Shown: positions 25,836 through 34,668 of the stretch, one piece after another
Position numbering within the stretch: the stretch's first letter is position 1
Layout of the letters: each line of letters starts with the position of its first letter
Source of the DNA: Mesorhizobium sp. Root102
GTDB lineage: Bacteria > Pseudomonadota > Alphaproteobacteria > Rhizobiales > Rhizobiaceae
Direction: 5' to 3'
Length of the DNA: 64,000 bases
Assembly: GCF_001425625.1 (NCBI RefSeq)
Contig: NZ_LMCP01000017.1
Span: 1 to 64,000, forward strand
Made by a program: the position numbers and the translations under genes
Notes under the pieces: generated by a model
What the model was told of the DNA's origin: nothing
The model's database searches: none
What the model saw: only the letters and a program-made list of their open reading frames with translations

Positions 25836-26735
25836 ATGATCGACAAGCTGGAATTCTTCATTGCGCTCGCCAGGGAGGAGCATTTCGGCCGGGCAGCGGA
25901 AGTGTGCGGTGTCACCCAGCCGACGCTGTCGGCCGGCATCAAGCAGTTGGAGGGTCAGCTTGGCGTCATGCTGGTTCTGCGCGGCTCGCGCTTCCAGGGG
26001 CTGACGCCGGAGGGAAAACAGGTGCTGATATGGGCGCGGCGCATCGTTGGTGACACCCGCGCCATGCGCGAAGAGATGCGCGCGGCGCGGCATGGCCTTT
26101 CCGGCCGCATCCGCATCGCCGCCATTCCGACGGCGCTGGCCATGCTGCCGCGGCTGACGACGCCGTTCCGCGAAAAACACCCCGGCGTCACCTTCTCGGT
26201 GCTGTCGCGGACCTCGATCGAAGTGCTGTCGCTGCTCGGCAATTTCGACATCGATGCCGGCATCACCTATCTCGACAACGAGCCGCTGGGGCGAGTGACC
26301 AGCGTGCCGCTCTATGACGAGCGCTATCAACTGATCACAGCGATGGGAAATCCCTATTCCGATCGCGACAAAGTGACATGGGCGGAGCTCTCAAGCCTGC
26401 CGCTGTGTCTGTTGACGCCGGACATGCAGAACCGCCGCATCATCGACCAACATCTGGCCGAAGCCGGCGTGCAGGTGCGGCCGACGCTGGAATCCAATTC
26501 AATGATCGTGCTGTTTTCCCACATCCGCACTGGCAAATGGTCGTCGATCATGCCGCTCAACCTCGCGGAAACATTTGGTTTTTCCGAACCTATACGAGCC
26601 ATTCCGATCGTCGAACCGGATGCCAGCCACACGGTCGGCCTGGTGGCGGCGCCGCGCGAACCGCACACGCCGCTGGTCTCGGCGCTGCTGGACGAGGCGA
26701 TGGCGCTGGCAGACGATTTCCACGCCCATCGTTGA
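25836..26735 (+). CDS. LysR-family regulator, probable regulator of formate dehydrogenase
   Basis: 299 residues. The N-terminal HTH is FFIALAREEHFGRAAEVCGVTQPTLSAGIKQLE, and the C-terminal substrate-binding domain begins around HGLSGRIRIAAIP. It lies directly upstream of, and in the same direction as, fdsG, 192 bases away. This is the position of fdsR in Cupriavidus. The intervening region has strong dyads that may be its operator. Formate or an upstream metabolite is the likely inducer; that is inferred. Confidence 0.88.
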   Translation: MIDKLEFFIALAREEHFGRAAEVCGVTQPTLSAGIKQLEGQLGVMLVLRGSRFQGLTPEGKQVLIWARRIVGDTRAMREEMRAARHGLSGRIRIAAIPTALAMLPRLTTPFREKHPGVTFSVLSRTSIEVLSLLGNFDIDAGITYLDNEPLGRVTSVPLYDERYQLITAMGNPYSDRDKVTWAELSSLPLCLLTPDMQNRRIIDQHLAEAGVQVRPTLESNSMIVLFSHIRTGKWSSIMPLNLAETFGFSEPIRAIPIVEPDASHTVGLVAAPREPHTPLVSALLDEAMALADDFHAHR

Positions 26736-26761
26736 GCTAGAAAAGGATGACTGACGACCAG

Positions 26762-26848
26762 CGATAGAAGACTTCTATCGTTCAACGAAACCGCTTTATT
26801 GATTTCGGAGGTTTCCTCTGATTTCTTAAGCACTTAGCGATAAAGCGG
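26762..26848. promoter_or_regulatory. Dyads in the fds leader, candidate LysR operator region
   Basis: A 19-base palindrome with perfect 9-base arms (CGATAGAAG-A-CTTCTATCG) occupies 26762-26780. A second perfect inverted repeat, CCGCTTTAT (26791-26799) with ATAAAGCGG (26840-26848), encloses the next 40 bases. The first contains ATAG and CTAT half sites spaced as in LysR boxes. The ribosome binding site of fdsG (GGGAGG) follows at 26915-26920. Confidence 0.55.
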
Positions 26849-26927
26849 CACAGGTATGTCGTTGCTCCAAAACCACTTAGTGTTTTTGGGCGATACGCAT
26901 GGACCGCTACGATAGGGAGGGCGCTGC

Positions 26928-27407
26928 ATGCCAATGCAGCCTGCAAGTACCGAGATCACGTCGCGGACGGCCGCGATCATCCAGGAGCTGAAAGGCCTAG
27001 AAGGCCCACTGCTGCCGATCCTTCACGGCATCCAGGAAGAATTCGGCCATGTGCCGCACGATGCGCTGCCTGTCATCGCCGAGGCCCTGAACATTTCCAG
27101 GGCCGAGGTGCACGGCGTCGTCACCTTTTACCATGATTACCGCAGCCATCCGGCCGGCCGGCATGTGCTGAAGCTCTGCCAGGCGGAATCCTGCCAGTCG
27201 ATGGGTTCGGACGCGGTCGCCGCCAAACTGAAGCAGTTGCTGGGCATCGACTTCCATGAGACGACCCGCGACGGTTCGGTCACGCTGGAGCCGGTCTATT
27301 GTCTCGGCCTGTGCGCCTGCTCGCCCGCCGCAATGCTCGATGGCCAGGTGATCGGGCGGCTCGATGACGAGAAGCTCGACGAGATCGTTGCCGAGGTGCG
27401 CTCATGA
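26928..27407 (+). CDS. fdsG: NAD-dependent formate dehydrogenase gamma subunit FdsG
   Basis: 159 residues, NuoE-like with a thioredoxin-fold [2Fe-2S] domain. Cluster ligands are in LCQAESCQSMG and CLGLCACSPAAM. It relays electrons in the diaphorase module of the soluble molybdenum formate dehydrogenase. The N-terminal helical part includes LLPILHGIQEEFGHVP. First gene of fdsGBACD, overlapping fdsB by four bases. Confidence 0.94.
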   Translation: MPMQPASTEITSRTAAIIQELKGLEGPLLPILHGIQEEFGHVPHDALPVIAEALNISRAEVHGVVTFYHDYRSHPAGRHVLKLCQAESCQSMGSDAVAAKLKQLLGIDFHETTRDGSVTLEPVYCLGLCACSPAAMLDGQVIGRLDDEKLDEIVAEVRS

Positions 27408-28960
27408 TTCCGCGTATTTACATTCCCGGCGATTCCGGCGCACTGGCGCTTGGAGCCGAAAAGGTCGCCAAGGCGATCGCAAGTGAACTGGCTGAGCGCG
27501 GCATCGAGGCCAAGATCGTGCGCAACGGTTCGCGCGGCGCTTATTTCCTCGAGCCGATGGTCGAAGTGGCGACAGCCAACGGCCGTGTCGCCTATGGGCC
27601 GGTCAAGCCATCCGATGTCAAAAGCTTGTTCGACGGCGGCTTCCTCACCGGTGGCCACCACAAGCGCTGGCTGGGCGCACCGGACAAAATCCCCTTCCTG
27701 GCCAAGCAGACGCGGCTGACCTTCGCGCGCTGCGGCGTCACGGATCCGCTGTCGCTCGAATCCTACAAGAAACATGGCGGGTTGAGCGGCCTGACGAACG
27801 CGCTTGGACTGCCGCCTGCCGCCATCGTCGCCCAGGTGACCGAATCCGGACTGCGCGGGCGCGGCGGCGCGGGTTTCCCGACCGGCATCAAGTGGAAAAC
27901 GGTGCTCGATACCGTTGGCGACCGCAAATACATCGTCTGCAACGCCGACGAAGGCGATTCAGGCACCTTCGCCGACCGCATGATCATGGAGGGCGATCCC
28001 TTCGTGCTGATCGAAGGCATGACGATCGCCGGCATCGCCACGGGCGCGACCAAGGGCTTTGTCTATGTCCGCTCGGAATATCCTCATGCGGTGGCGGTGA
28101 TGAACAAAGCCGTCGAGATCGCCCGCAAGGCCGGCGTTCTTGGCGCCAGCGTGCTGGGTTCACCCTATGCTTTCGACATGGAGATCCGGGTCGGCGCAGG
28201 CGCCTATGTCTGCGGCGAGGAGACGGCGCTGCTCGACTCGCTCGAAGGCAAGCGCGGCGTGGTCCGGGCAAAGCCGCCGCTGCCGGCGCACAAGGGGCTG
28301 TTCGGCAAGCCGACGGTGATCAACAACGTCATCTCGCTGGCCTCGGTGCCTGTCATCATGGACAAGGGTGCGGCCTTCTACAAGGATTTCGGCATGGGCC
28401 GCTCGCGCGGCACGATCCCGATCCAGATCGCCGGCAACGTCAAATATGCAGGGCTGTTCGAAGCCGCTTTCGGCATGACGCTGGGCGAGATCGTCGATGA
28501 GATCGGCGGCGGCACGGCCACGGGGCGTCCCGTCAAGGCGGTGCAGGTCGGCGGACCGCTCGGCGCCTATTTCCCGCGCGCGCTGTTCGATACGCCATTC
28601 GATTATGAAGCTTTCGCGGCCAAGGACGGGCTGATCGGCCATGCCGGTATCGTGGTGTTCGACGACACCGCCGACATGCTGAAGCAGGCCCGCTTCGCCA
28701 TGGAGTTCTGCGCCATCGAAAGTTGCGGCAAGTGCACGCCCTGCCGCATCGGCTCGACGCGCGGTGTCGAGACCATCGACAAAATAGCCGCGGGCATCGA
28801 GCCGGAGAAGAACCTCGCTCTGGTCACCGACCTCTGCAACACGATGAAATTCGGCTCGCTCTGTGCGCTGGGCGGCTTCACACCCTACCCTGTCATGAGC
28901 TCGATCACCCATTTCCCCGACGACTTCAAGCCTGCGCCCGTGCGCGTGGCTGCCGAATAG
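27404..28960 (+). CDS. fdsB: NAD-dependent formate dehydrogenase beta subunit FdsB
   Basis: 518 residues, NuoF-like diaphorase that passes electrons to NAD+. An N-terminal thioredoxin-like part (residues about 1-110) precedes the FMN/NADH region with GLRGRGGAGFPTGIKW and CNADEGDSGTFADR. The C-terminal [4Fe-4S] site is ESCGKCTPCRIGSTRG with a further Cys in DLCNTMKFGSLCALGG. It overlaps fdsG and is followed ten bases later by fdsA. Confidence 0.95.
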   Translation: MIPRIYIPGDSGALALGAEKVAKAIASELAERGIEAKIVRNGSRGAYFLEPMVEVATANGRVAYGPVKPSDVKSLFDGGFLTGGHHKRWLGAPDKIPFLAKQTRLTFARCGVTDPLSLESYKKHGGLSGLTNALGLPPAAIVAQVTESGLRGRGGAGFPTGIKWKTVLDTVGDRKYIVCNADEGDSGTFADRMIMEGDPFVLIEGMTIAGIATGATKGFVYVRSEYPHAVAVMNKAVEIARKAGVLGASVLGSPYAFDMEIRVGAGAYVCGEETALLDSLEGKRGVVRAKPPLPAHKGLFGKPTVINNVISLASVPVIMDKGAAFYKDFGMGRSRGTIPIQIAGNVKYAGLFEAAFGMTLGEIVDEIGGGTATGRPVKAVQVGGPLGAYFPRALFDTPFDYEAFAAKDGLIGHAGIVVFDDTADMLKQARFAMEFCAIESCGKCTPCRIGSTRGVETIDKIAAGIEPEKNLALVTDLCNTMKFGSLCALGGFTPYPVMSSITHFPDDFKPAPVRVAAE

Positions 28961-28970
28961 GAGCTGGCAG

Positions 28971-31883
28971 ATGAACATCAAGGCCGACTTCCCGTCCCTC
29001 GTCGAAGAAATCGACTACGGAACCCCGCAATCGAAGGCGCAGAAGCAGGTCACGCTGAACGTCGACGGGCGCAGCATCACCGTACCGGAAGGCACCTCGA
29101 TCATGCGTGCCGCGATGGAAGGCGGGGTCGAGATTCCGAAGCTTTGCGCCACCGACATGCTTGACTCCTTCGGGTCGTGCCGTGTCTGCCTTGTCGAGAT
29201 CGAAGGGCGCGGCGGCACGCCGGCGTCCTGCACGACACCTGTCGGGGAAGGCATGGTGGTGCGTACGCAGTCGGAGCGGCTCGACGCCATTCGCCGTGGC
29301 GTCATGGAACTCTACGTCTCCGACCATCCGACCGGCTGGAACGAAAAGGCTGGAACCGGCGCCAGCGAGTTCGATACGGTGGCGAAGTCGATCGGCCTGA
29401 CCGAGAACCGCTACGGCATCGAGGGCCGCAACCACGTCAAGCCGGAAAACGGCGTGGCGCCCGGCCATGGCTCGCTGGCGGTGGATTACATCGCCCGCGA
29501 CGAATCCAACCCCTATTTCACCTATGATGCCTCGCAATGCATTGTCTGCTCGCGCTGCGTGCGGGCCTGCGAAGAGGTGCAGGGCACGTTTGCGCTGACC
29601 ATCGAGGGACGTGGTTTCGAATCCCGGGTTTCGGCGGGAATGCACGAAGCGTTCATCGATTCGGAATGCGTGTCCTGCGGCGCCTGCGTGCAGGCTTGTC
29701 CGACCGATGCGCTGCGTGAGAAAACGGTCCTTGCCAAGGGCCTGCCGGAGCGCTCGGTGGTCACCACCTGCGCTTATTGCGGCGTCGGCTGCTCGTTCAA
29801 GGCCGAAGTGAAGGACGACGAGGTCATTCGCATGATGCCCTACAAGGAGGGCAAGGCGAACCATGGCCATTCCTGCGTGAAGGGCCGTTTCGCCTATGGC
29901 TACGCCACCCACAAGGACCGCATCCTGTCGCCTATGGTCCGGGAAAAGATCACCGATCCCTGGCGCGAGGTGAGCTGGGAAGAGGCGCTCGCCCACACGG
30001 CCAAGGAATTCCGCCGTATCCAGTACCAATATGGACGCACCGCGATCGGCGGCATCACCTCATCACGCTGCACCAACGAGGAAACCTACCTCGTCCAGAA
30101 GATGGTGCGGCAGGGCTTCCGCAACAACAATGTCGACACCTGCGCGCGCGTTTGCCACTCACCGACGGGCTATGGACTGGGCCAGACCTATGGCACCTCT
30201 GCCGGCACGCAGGATTTCGACTCCGTCGACTATACCGACGTCGCCGTCATCATCGGTGCCAATCCCGCCTCGGCCCACCCGGTGTTCGCCTCGCGGCTGA
30301 AGAAGCGGCTGCGCCAAGGCGCCAGGCTGATCGTGATCGATCCGCGTCGCACCGAGATGGTCAAGTCGGCCCACATTGAAGCGGATTATCACCTGCCGCT
30401 GAAGCCCGGCACCAATGTGGCTGTGCTGACGGCGCTGGCGCATGTGATCGTCACCGAGGGGCTTTTCAACGAAGCCTTCATCCGCGAACGCTGCGACTGG
30501 ACGGAGTTCCAGGATTGGGCATCGTTCGTCGCCTTGCCGGAAAACAGCCCCGAAACCGTCGGCAAATTGTCCGGCGTCGACCCCGAGGTGATCCGGGGTG
30601 CTGCGAGGCTTTACGCCACCGGCGGCAACGGCGCGATCTATTACGGCCTGGGCGTGACGGAACACAGCCAGGGTTCAACCACGGTGATGGCGATCGCCAA
30701 TCTGGCCATGGCCACCGGCAATATCGGCCGGCCCGGCGTCGGCGTGAACCCGCTGCGCGGCCAGAACAATGTGCAGGGCTCGTGCGATATGGGTTCCTTC
30801 CCGCACGAACTGCCCGGCTATCGCCACATCTCCGGTGAAGCCGTGCGCGACATCTATGAGAGCCTTTGGGGCGTGAAGCTGGACGACGAACCCGGATTGC
30901 GCATCCCCAACATGCTGGATGCCGCCGTCGACGGCACTTTCAAGGGCATCTACATCCAGGGCGAGGACATCCTGCAGTCCGATCCCGACACCAAGCATGT
31001 CGCCGCCGGTCTTGCCGCGATGGAATGCGTCGTCGTGCACGACCTCTTTCTCAACGAGACGGCAAACTACGCGCATGTCTTCCTGCCAGGCTCGACGTTC
31101 CTGGAGAAAGACGGCACCTTCACCAACGCAGAGCGCCGCATCAACATGGTGCGCAAGGTTCTGGAGCCGAAGGCGCGCTACGCCGACTGGGAGGCAACGC
31201 AGGAGATTGCGCGCGCGATCGGGCTGGACTGGAACTATCAGCATCCCTCGGAAATCATGGACGAGATCGCGATGACGACGCCGAGCTTTGCCGGCGTCTC
31301 CTTCGAACTGCTCGACCGTGTCGGATCCGTGCAATGGCCCTGCAACGAGAAGGCGCCGCTCGGCACCCCGATCATGCATATCGATGGATTCGTGCGCGGC
31401 AAGGGCAAGTTCATCCGCACCGAATATGTGGCGACGGACGAGAGGACCGGGCCGCGCTTTCCGCTGCTGCTCACCACCGGCCGCATCCTCAGCCAGTACA
31501 ATGTCGGCGCGCAGACCAGGCGCACCGAAAACATCATGTGGCACTCGGAGGACCGGCTGGAGATTCACCCGCACGACGCCGAGAACCGGGGCTTGCGCGA
31601 CGGCGACTGGGTGCGGCTGACCAGCCGCTCGGGCGAGACGACGCTGCGCGCGCTGGTCACCGACAGGGTGTCGCCCGGCGTTGTCTACACAACCTTCCAC
31701 CACCCGGATACGCAGGCCAACGTGATCACCACAGACTTCGCCGACTGGGCGACCAGTTGCCCGGAATACAAGGTGACGGCGGTGCAGGTCGGCGCCTCGA
31801 ACGGCCCGTCGGAATGGCAGCGCGAATATGACGAGCAGGCCAAACAAAGCCGACGCATCGCCAAAATGGAAGCGGCCGAGTAG
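28971..31883 (+). CDS. fdsA: NAD-dependent formate dehydrogenase alpha (catalytic) subunit FdsA
   Basis: 970 residues, oxidises formate to CO2 at a bis-molybdopterin guanine dinucleotide Mo site. The N-terminal NuoG-like part has a [2Fe-2S] site (LCATDMLDSFGSCRVC) and two [4Fe-4S] ferredoxin motifs (CIVCSRCVRACEEVQ and CVSCGACVQACP). The catalytic domain begins with a [4Fe-4S] binding stretch (TTCAYCGVGCSF), and the Mo-ligating Cys followed by the catalytic His is in ARVCHSPTGYGL. The molybdopterin C-terminal domain ends the protein. All key residues are present. Confidence 0.96.
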   Translation: MNIKADFPSLVEEIDYGTPQSKAQKQVTLNVDGRSITVPEGTSIMRAAMEGGVEIPKLCATDMLDSFGSCRVCLVEIEGRGGTPASCTTPVGEGMVVRTQSERLDAIRRGVMELYVSDHPTGWNEKAGTGASEFDTVAKSIGLTENRYGIEGRNHVKPENGVAPGHGSLAVDYIARDESNPYFTYDASQCIVCSRCVRACEEVQGTFALTIEGRGFESRVSAGMHEAFIDSECVSCGACVQACPTDALREKTVLAKGLPERSVVTTCAYCGVGCSFKAEVKDDEVIRMMPYKEGKANHGHSCVKGRFAYGYATHKDRILSPMVREKITDPWREVSWEEALAHTAKEFRRIQYQYGRTAIGGITSSRCTNEETYLVQKMVRQGFRNNNVDTCARVCHSPTGYGLGQTYGTSAGTQDFDSVDYTDVAVIIGANPASAHPVFASRLKKRLRQGARLIVIDPRRTEMVKSAHIEADYHLPLKPGTNVAVLTALAHVIVTEGLFNEAFIRERCDWTEFQDWASFVALPENSPETVGKLSGVDPEVIRGAARLYATGGNGAIYYGLGVTEHSQGSTTVMAIANLAMATGNIGRPGVGVNPLRGQNNVQGSCDMGSFPHELPGYRHISGEAVRDIYESLWGVKLDDEPGLRIPNMLDAAVDGTFKGIYIQGEDILQSDPDTKHVAAGLAAMECVVVHDLFLNETANYAHVFLPGSTFLEKDGTFTNAERRINMVRKVLEPKARYADWEATQEIARAIGLDWNYQHPSEIMDEIAMTTPSFAGVSFELLDRVGSVQWPCNEKAPLGTPIMHIDGFVRGKGKFIRTEYVATDERTGPRFPLLLTTGRILSQYNVGAQTRRTENIMWHSEDRLEIHPHDAENRGLRDGDWVRLTSRSGETTLRALVTDRVSPGVVYTTFHHPDTQANVITTDFADWATSCPEYKVTAVQVGASNGPSEWQREYDEQAKQSRRIAKMEAAE

Positions 31884-31885
31884 TC

Positions 31886-32716
31886 TTGAGCGCGCGCCGC
31901 AAAGCCACGACGCAGATATCGCGGCTGGCGCGCCGCGCGGGCGGGACGACGACTGCCAACCGCATGGTGCCGGAAGAGACGCCGGTGGCGCTCTCCTTTG
32001 GCGGCACCACGCATGCGGTGATGATGGCAAGCCCCGCCGATCTCGAGGATTTCGCGCTCGGCTTCTCGCTGACCGAAGGCATCATCGCCGACCTGCGAGA
32101 GATCGAAGCGATCGAGGTGGAGGATCACGGCGCCGGCATCGACATCCAGATCCGGCTGAAGGACAGGGCCAACACGCGCTTCGAGGCGCGGCGGCGGAGG
32201 CTCGCCGGCCCGGTTGGCTGTGGGCTCTGCGGCATCGAATCGATCGAGGAGGCGATGCGCTCGGTCGATGCGGTAGGTTCGTCAAAGCTTACGCTGGATG
32301 CCGATGACATCGTCCGCTCGGTCAAGCGTTTGTCGAAGCTACAGCCGCTGCACATCGAGACTGGAGCGGTGCACGCGGCCGGCTTCTATGTGCCGGGCAA
32401 GGGCATCGTCATGGCGCGCGAGGATGTCGGCCGTCACAATGCGCTGGACAAGCTGGCGGGGGCTTTGGCCAAGACCGGCATCGGCGGCATGTCAGGCGCC
32501 GTCGTCGTCACATCGCGCGTTTCGGTCGAAATGGTGCAGAAGACGGCGGCGATCGGCTCGGCCTTCATCATCGCCGTTTCGGCGCCGACCGCACTTGCCG
32601 TCCGCACGGCGCAGGAGGCTGGCATGACGCTGGTGGCGCTGGTTCGCGGCGACGATTTTGATATTTTCACCCACCCCGATCGGGTGGCTTGCGGAGTTGC
32701 CAAGCATGTCGCATGA
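31886..32716 (+). CDS. fdhD: Formate dehydrogenase accessory sulfurtransferase FdhD (FdsC)
   Basis: 276 residues from a TTG two bases after the fdsA stop. It transfers sulfur to the molybdenum cofactor of formate dehydrogenase. The essential two-cysteine motif is GPVGCGLCGIES, and the family block GIVMAREDVGRHNALDKL follows. The next in-frame ATG (about 31964) would delete the conserved start of the domain, so the TTG is preferred, though not certain. In the fds operon this gene is called fdsC. Confidence 0.93.
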   Translation: MSARRKATTQISRLARRAGGTTTANRMVPEETPVALSFGGTTHAVMMASPADLEDFALGFSLTEGIIADLREIEAIEVEDHGAGIDIQIRLKDRANTRFEARRRRLAGPVGCGLCGIESIEEAMRSVDAVGSSKLTLDADDIVRSVKRLSKLQPLHIETGAVHAAGFYVPGKGIVMAREDVGRHNALDKLAGALAKTGIGGMSGAVVVTSRVSVEMVQKTAAIGSAFIIAVSAPTALAVRTAQEAGMTLVALVRGDDFDIFTHPDRVACGVAKHVA

Positions 32717-33017
32717 CGAAGAACACATCATGAGCACCGGTGAGAAGCTGGTGCGCACGGCAAACCAGATCGCCGATTTTTTCCATTCGAAGCCGCGCGA
32801 GGAAGGCATCGCCGGCGTTGCCAACCACATCAACAAGTTCTGGGAGCCGAGGATGCGCCGGCAGCTGTTCGAGATGCTGGATGACGGCACCGGGAACTTC
32901 GACGAGTTGGTTGTGGCGGCCTCCGCCAGCATCAAGCGACCGATCACGCCAGCCGAGGCCGACCTCAAACTCGGGCTCAAGGTCTTTCCGGGCGACGTCG
33001 CCGTCTTGCAGAAATAG
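32706..33017 (+). CDS. fdsD: Formate dehydrogenase delta subunit FdsD
   Basis: 103 residues from the ATG at 32706, which overlaps the fdhD stop by 11 bases; a second ATG at 32730 would give 95 residues. Family features are KLVRTANQIADFFHS and VANHINKFWEPRMRRQLFEML. The protein is needed for assembly or stability of the active complex. It is the last gene of fdsGBACD. Confidence 0.92.
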   Translation: MSHDEEHIMSTGEKLVRTANQIADFFHSKPREEGIAGVANHINKFWEPRMRRQLFEMLDDGTGNFDELVVAASASIKRPITPAEADLKLGLKVFPGDVAVLQK

Positions 33018-33087
33018 ACGTCGGGCCGCGCAGGCCTATATTCGTCGCGGCTAAAGTTTAAGCTGCCGCAATCGGCGCTGTTCTGCT

Positions 33088-33305
33088 ATGGTCGACGATC
33101 AGAAATCGTCAGGCCGGGCGGAAAACCTCGTGAGGCCGATCGAGACCCGATACGCCCATTGCGGCGATGTGCGGATCGCCTATCAGGTGGTCGGCCAGGG
33201 TTCGTTCGATCTCGTCCTCGTCCCAGGTTTCATTTCCAATCTCGACCTGCACTGGGAAGACGAAGGCTATACCAGGCTCCTGAAGCGGCTCTCGGCATTC
33301 TCGCG
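33088..33305 (+). pseudogene. 5' fragment of an alpha/beta-hydrolase (adenylate-cyclase-associated type)
   Basis: The first 70 or so codons read VRPIETRYAHCGDVRIAYQVVGQG then FDLVLVPGFISNLDLHWEDEGY and LLKRLSAFSR. This is the usual start of the alpha/beta-hydrolase domain found alone or fused to adenylate cyclases. Just before the expected nucleophile region the homology stops and the DNA becomes the 5' part of an NTF2-like gene in another frame. No active-site residues remain. Confidence 0.75.
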
Positions 33306-33635
33306 GCGATCAAGAAGGCCATCGAAGGCCGTGACGGCAAGATGCTGTCGAGCTTCTATGCCGACGACGCGCTGGTCCGAGTGATCGACCGCAACAACCC
33401 GCCGAGCAAGCCGCGCGAAATCCGCGAACTCGCGGCGATCACCACATTCTGGGACGACATCTGCAGCCGCGCGATGACCCACAAGGTCGACACCACCATC
33501 GCCGACGGCGATAACCTGGCCTTCACCCAGGTCTGCGCCTATTCGGACGGCACCAAGGCGTTCTGCGCGGCGATGCTGGAGCTGAAGAACGGGCGGATCG
33601 CACGGCAGACCGTCGTGCAGGCCTGGGACGAGTAG
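33297..33635 (+). pseudogene. NTF2/SnoaL-like gene lacking its own start, fused to a hydrolase fragment
   Basis: From about 33297 this frame reads ILAAIKKAIEGRDGKMLSSFYADD, then PREIRELAAITTFWDDICSR, and ends RQTVVQAWDE. It is a nearly complete SnoaL-like domain of about 112 residues. It has no native start codon. The only upstream in-frame starts lie inside the out-of-frame hydrolase fragment (TTG at 33159), and the next internal ATG is about 15 codons into the domain. The junction, around TCTCGCGGCGATC, suggests an illegitimate deletion joining two genes. Limited translation from the TTG cannot be excluded. Confidence 0.7.
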
Positions 33636-33690
33636 GTCAATAGCCGGTGGATCAACCGCGGCTTGGGCCGCAAACTTGGAGGAGAAGACG

Positions 33691-34005
33691 ACGTTCAGCG
33701 CCAGATGGCAGATCGACGCGAAGTTCGGGCACTAGCAGACCGTGCTCGACCTGTTGAAGAAATGGGAACGCGAGATCGGCTCGCAGGTCGGCATCGACGA
33801 GCTGGAATTCCAGATCATGACCGGTTCGATCGGCGCGCGGGAGGCGACGGTCGAGTTGCATCACCAGGTCGAAAGCCTGGCCCAGTCGGAGGCGTTCTTC
33901 GCCAAGATCGGCAAGATCGACGCACATGCCAAATGGGGCAAGGAGATGGAGCCCTATGTCGTGTCGGGCACCAGCCTGTGGAACATCTATCGCATCGTCG
34001 AGTAG
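33691..34005 (+). pseudogene. Small conserved-type gene with ACG at the start position and an in-frame amber codon
   Basis: Reading from 33691 gives ACG then FSARWQIDAKFGH, a TAG at 33733-33735, then QTVLDLLKKWEREIGSQVG and so on to SLWNIYRIVE. A GGAGGA site at about 33679-33684 has correct spacing to the ACG, so the ancestral gene probably began ATG here and encoded about 104 residues. Two single-base changes (ATG to ACG, a sense codon such as AAG to TAG) disable it. Translation from the GTG at 33742 would give an 88-residue remnant. I do not recognise the family. Confidence 0.7.
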
Positions 34006-34142
34006 CGTTCTCTTCTACGGGGAAGAAAGTGCGGGCAGACATATCGGGGCAGAGGCCAACGTCGAAAGGTTGGCCCTGCCTTATATCCGGTCCTTCGGTT
34101 CTTCCTGCTCCCATGAACGGAGAGCAGGTAAGCAGGGTGCGA

Positions 34143-34628
34143 CTACATCAAGCCAAGCTGCTTGTAGAAGCCGAGCGCGTCATAGTAGTCGCTCTGGGTC
34201 GCGATCTTGCCGTCCTTGATCGAAAACATCGAGGCGCCGGTGAAGGAAAATTTCTTGCCGGTGGCGGCCGTGCCATCGGCCCAGGCGCCTGTGTTGGTGC
34301 CGGAAAACTCCCATTCGAACGAGACGCGGTCGCCCTCCACCACAGGCGCGCCCTTCATCGTCCAGACGGCATCGGGAACGGCCTTGAGGAAGTTGTCGAT
34401 GACGCCGGTCTTGGCGGCTTCCTTGCCCTTGACCGGTTTGCCGACCGAGGCGTCGTAGTAGGTGACGTCGTCGGCGAAATAGCCCGCAGCCTTGGTCGAA
34501 TCATGGGCATTCCAGGCGGCGAGATAGGCTTCGACCACCGATTGCGAAGTATCGGCGGCAAAGGACGGCGCCGTGGCTAAAAGCGTAGCGGCGACGGCTG
34601 CGGTTGTCAGAAACTGGCGGCGATGCAT
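34143..34628 (-). CDS. Exported SnoaL/NTF2-like protein
   Basis: 161 residues. The N-terminus MHRRQFLTTAAVAATLLATAPSFAA is an export signal with Tat character (RRQF). The mature part is a single NTF2-like domain (VVEAYLAAWNAHDSTKAAGYFADDVTYYD and WEFSGTNTGAW). Homologous domains are polyketide cyclases or steroid isomerases, or merely bind ligands. The function is unknown. It is 40 bases downstream of patD on the same strand, so it could be the last gene of the putrescine operon. Confidence 0.85.
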   Translation of the reverse strand: MHRRQFLTTAAVAATLLATAPSFAADTSQSVVEAYLAAWNAHDSTKAAGYFADDVTYYDASVGKPVKGKEAAKTGVIDNFLKAVPDAVWTMKGAPVVEGDRVSFEWEFSGTNTGAWADGTAATGKKFSFTGASMFSIKDGKIATQSDYYDALGFYKQLGLM

Positions 34629-34668
34629 GGTTCTTTCCTCCCTGGTTTGAAATGCTTAGGTGCTTACG

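Noticed and set aside
30675..32030. Long minus-strand open frame opposite fdsA
   Set aside because: It is a high-GC shadow; fdsA on the other strand has all catalytic and cluster residues.
33733..33735. Amber codon as possible pyrrolysine site, given the MttB-family gene in the window
   Set aside because: No pylT/pylS-type genes are seen, the protein is unrelated to methylamine methyltransferases and its start codon is also lost; simple decay explains it.
33663..34580. Long plus-strand open frame (over 300 codons)
   Set aside because: It crosses a degraded gene, an intergenic gap and the antisense of the SnoaL-like gene, and has no recognisable domain.
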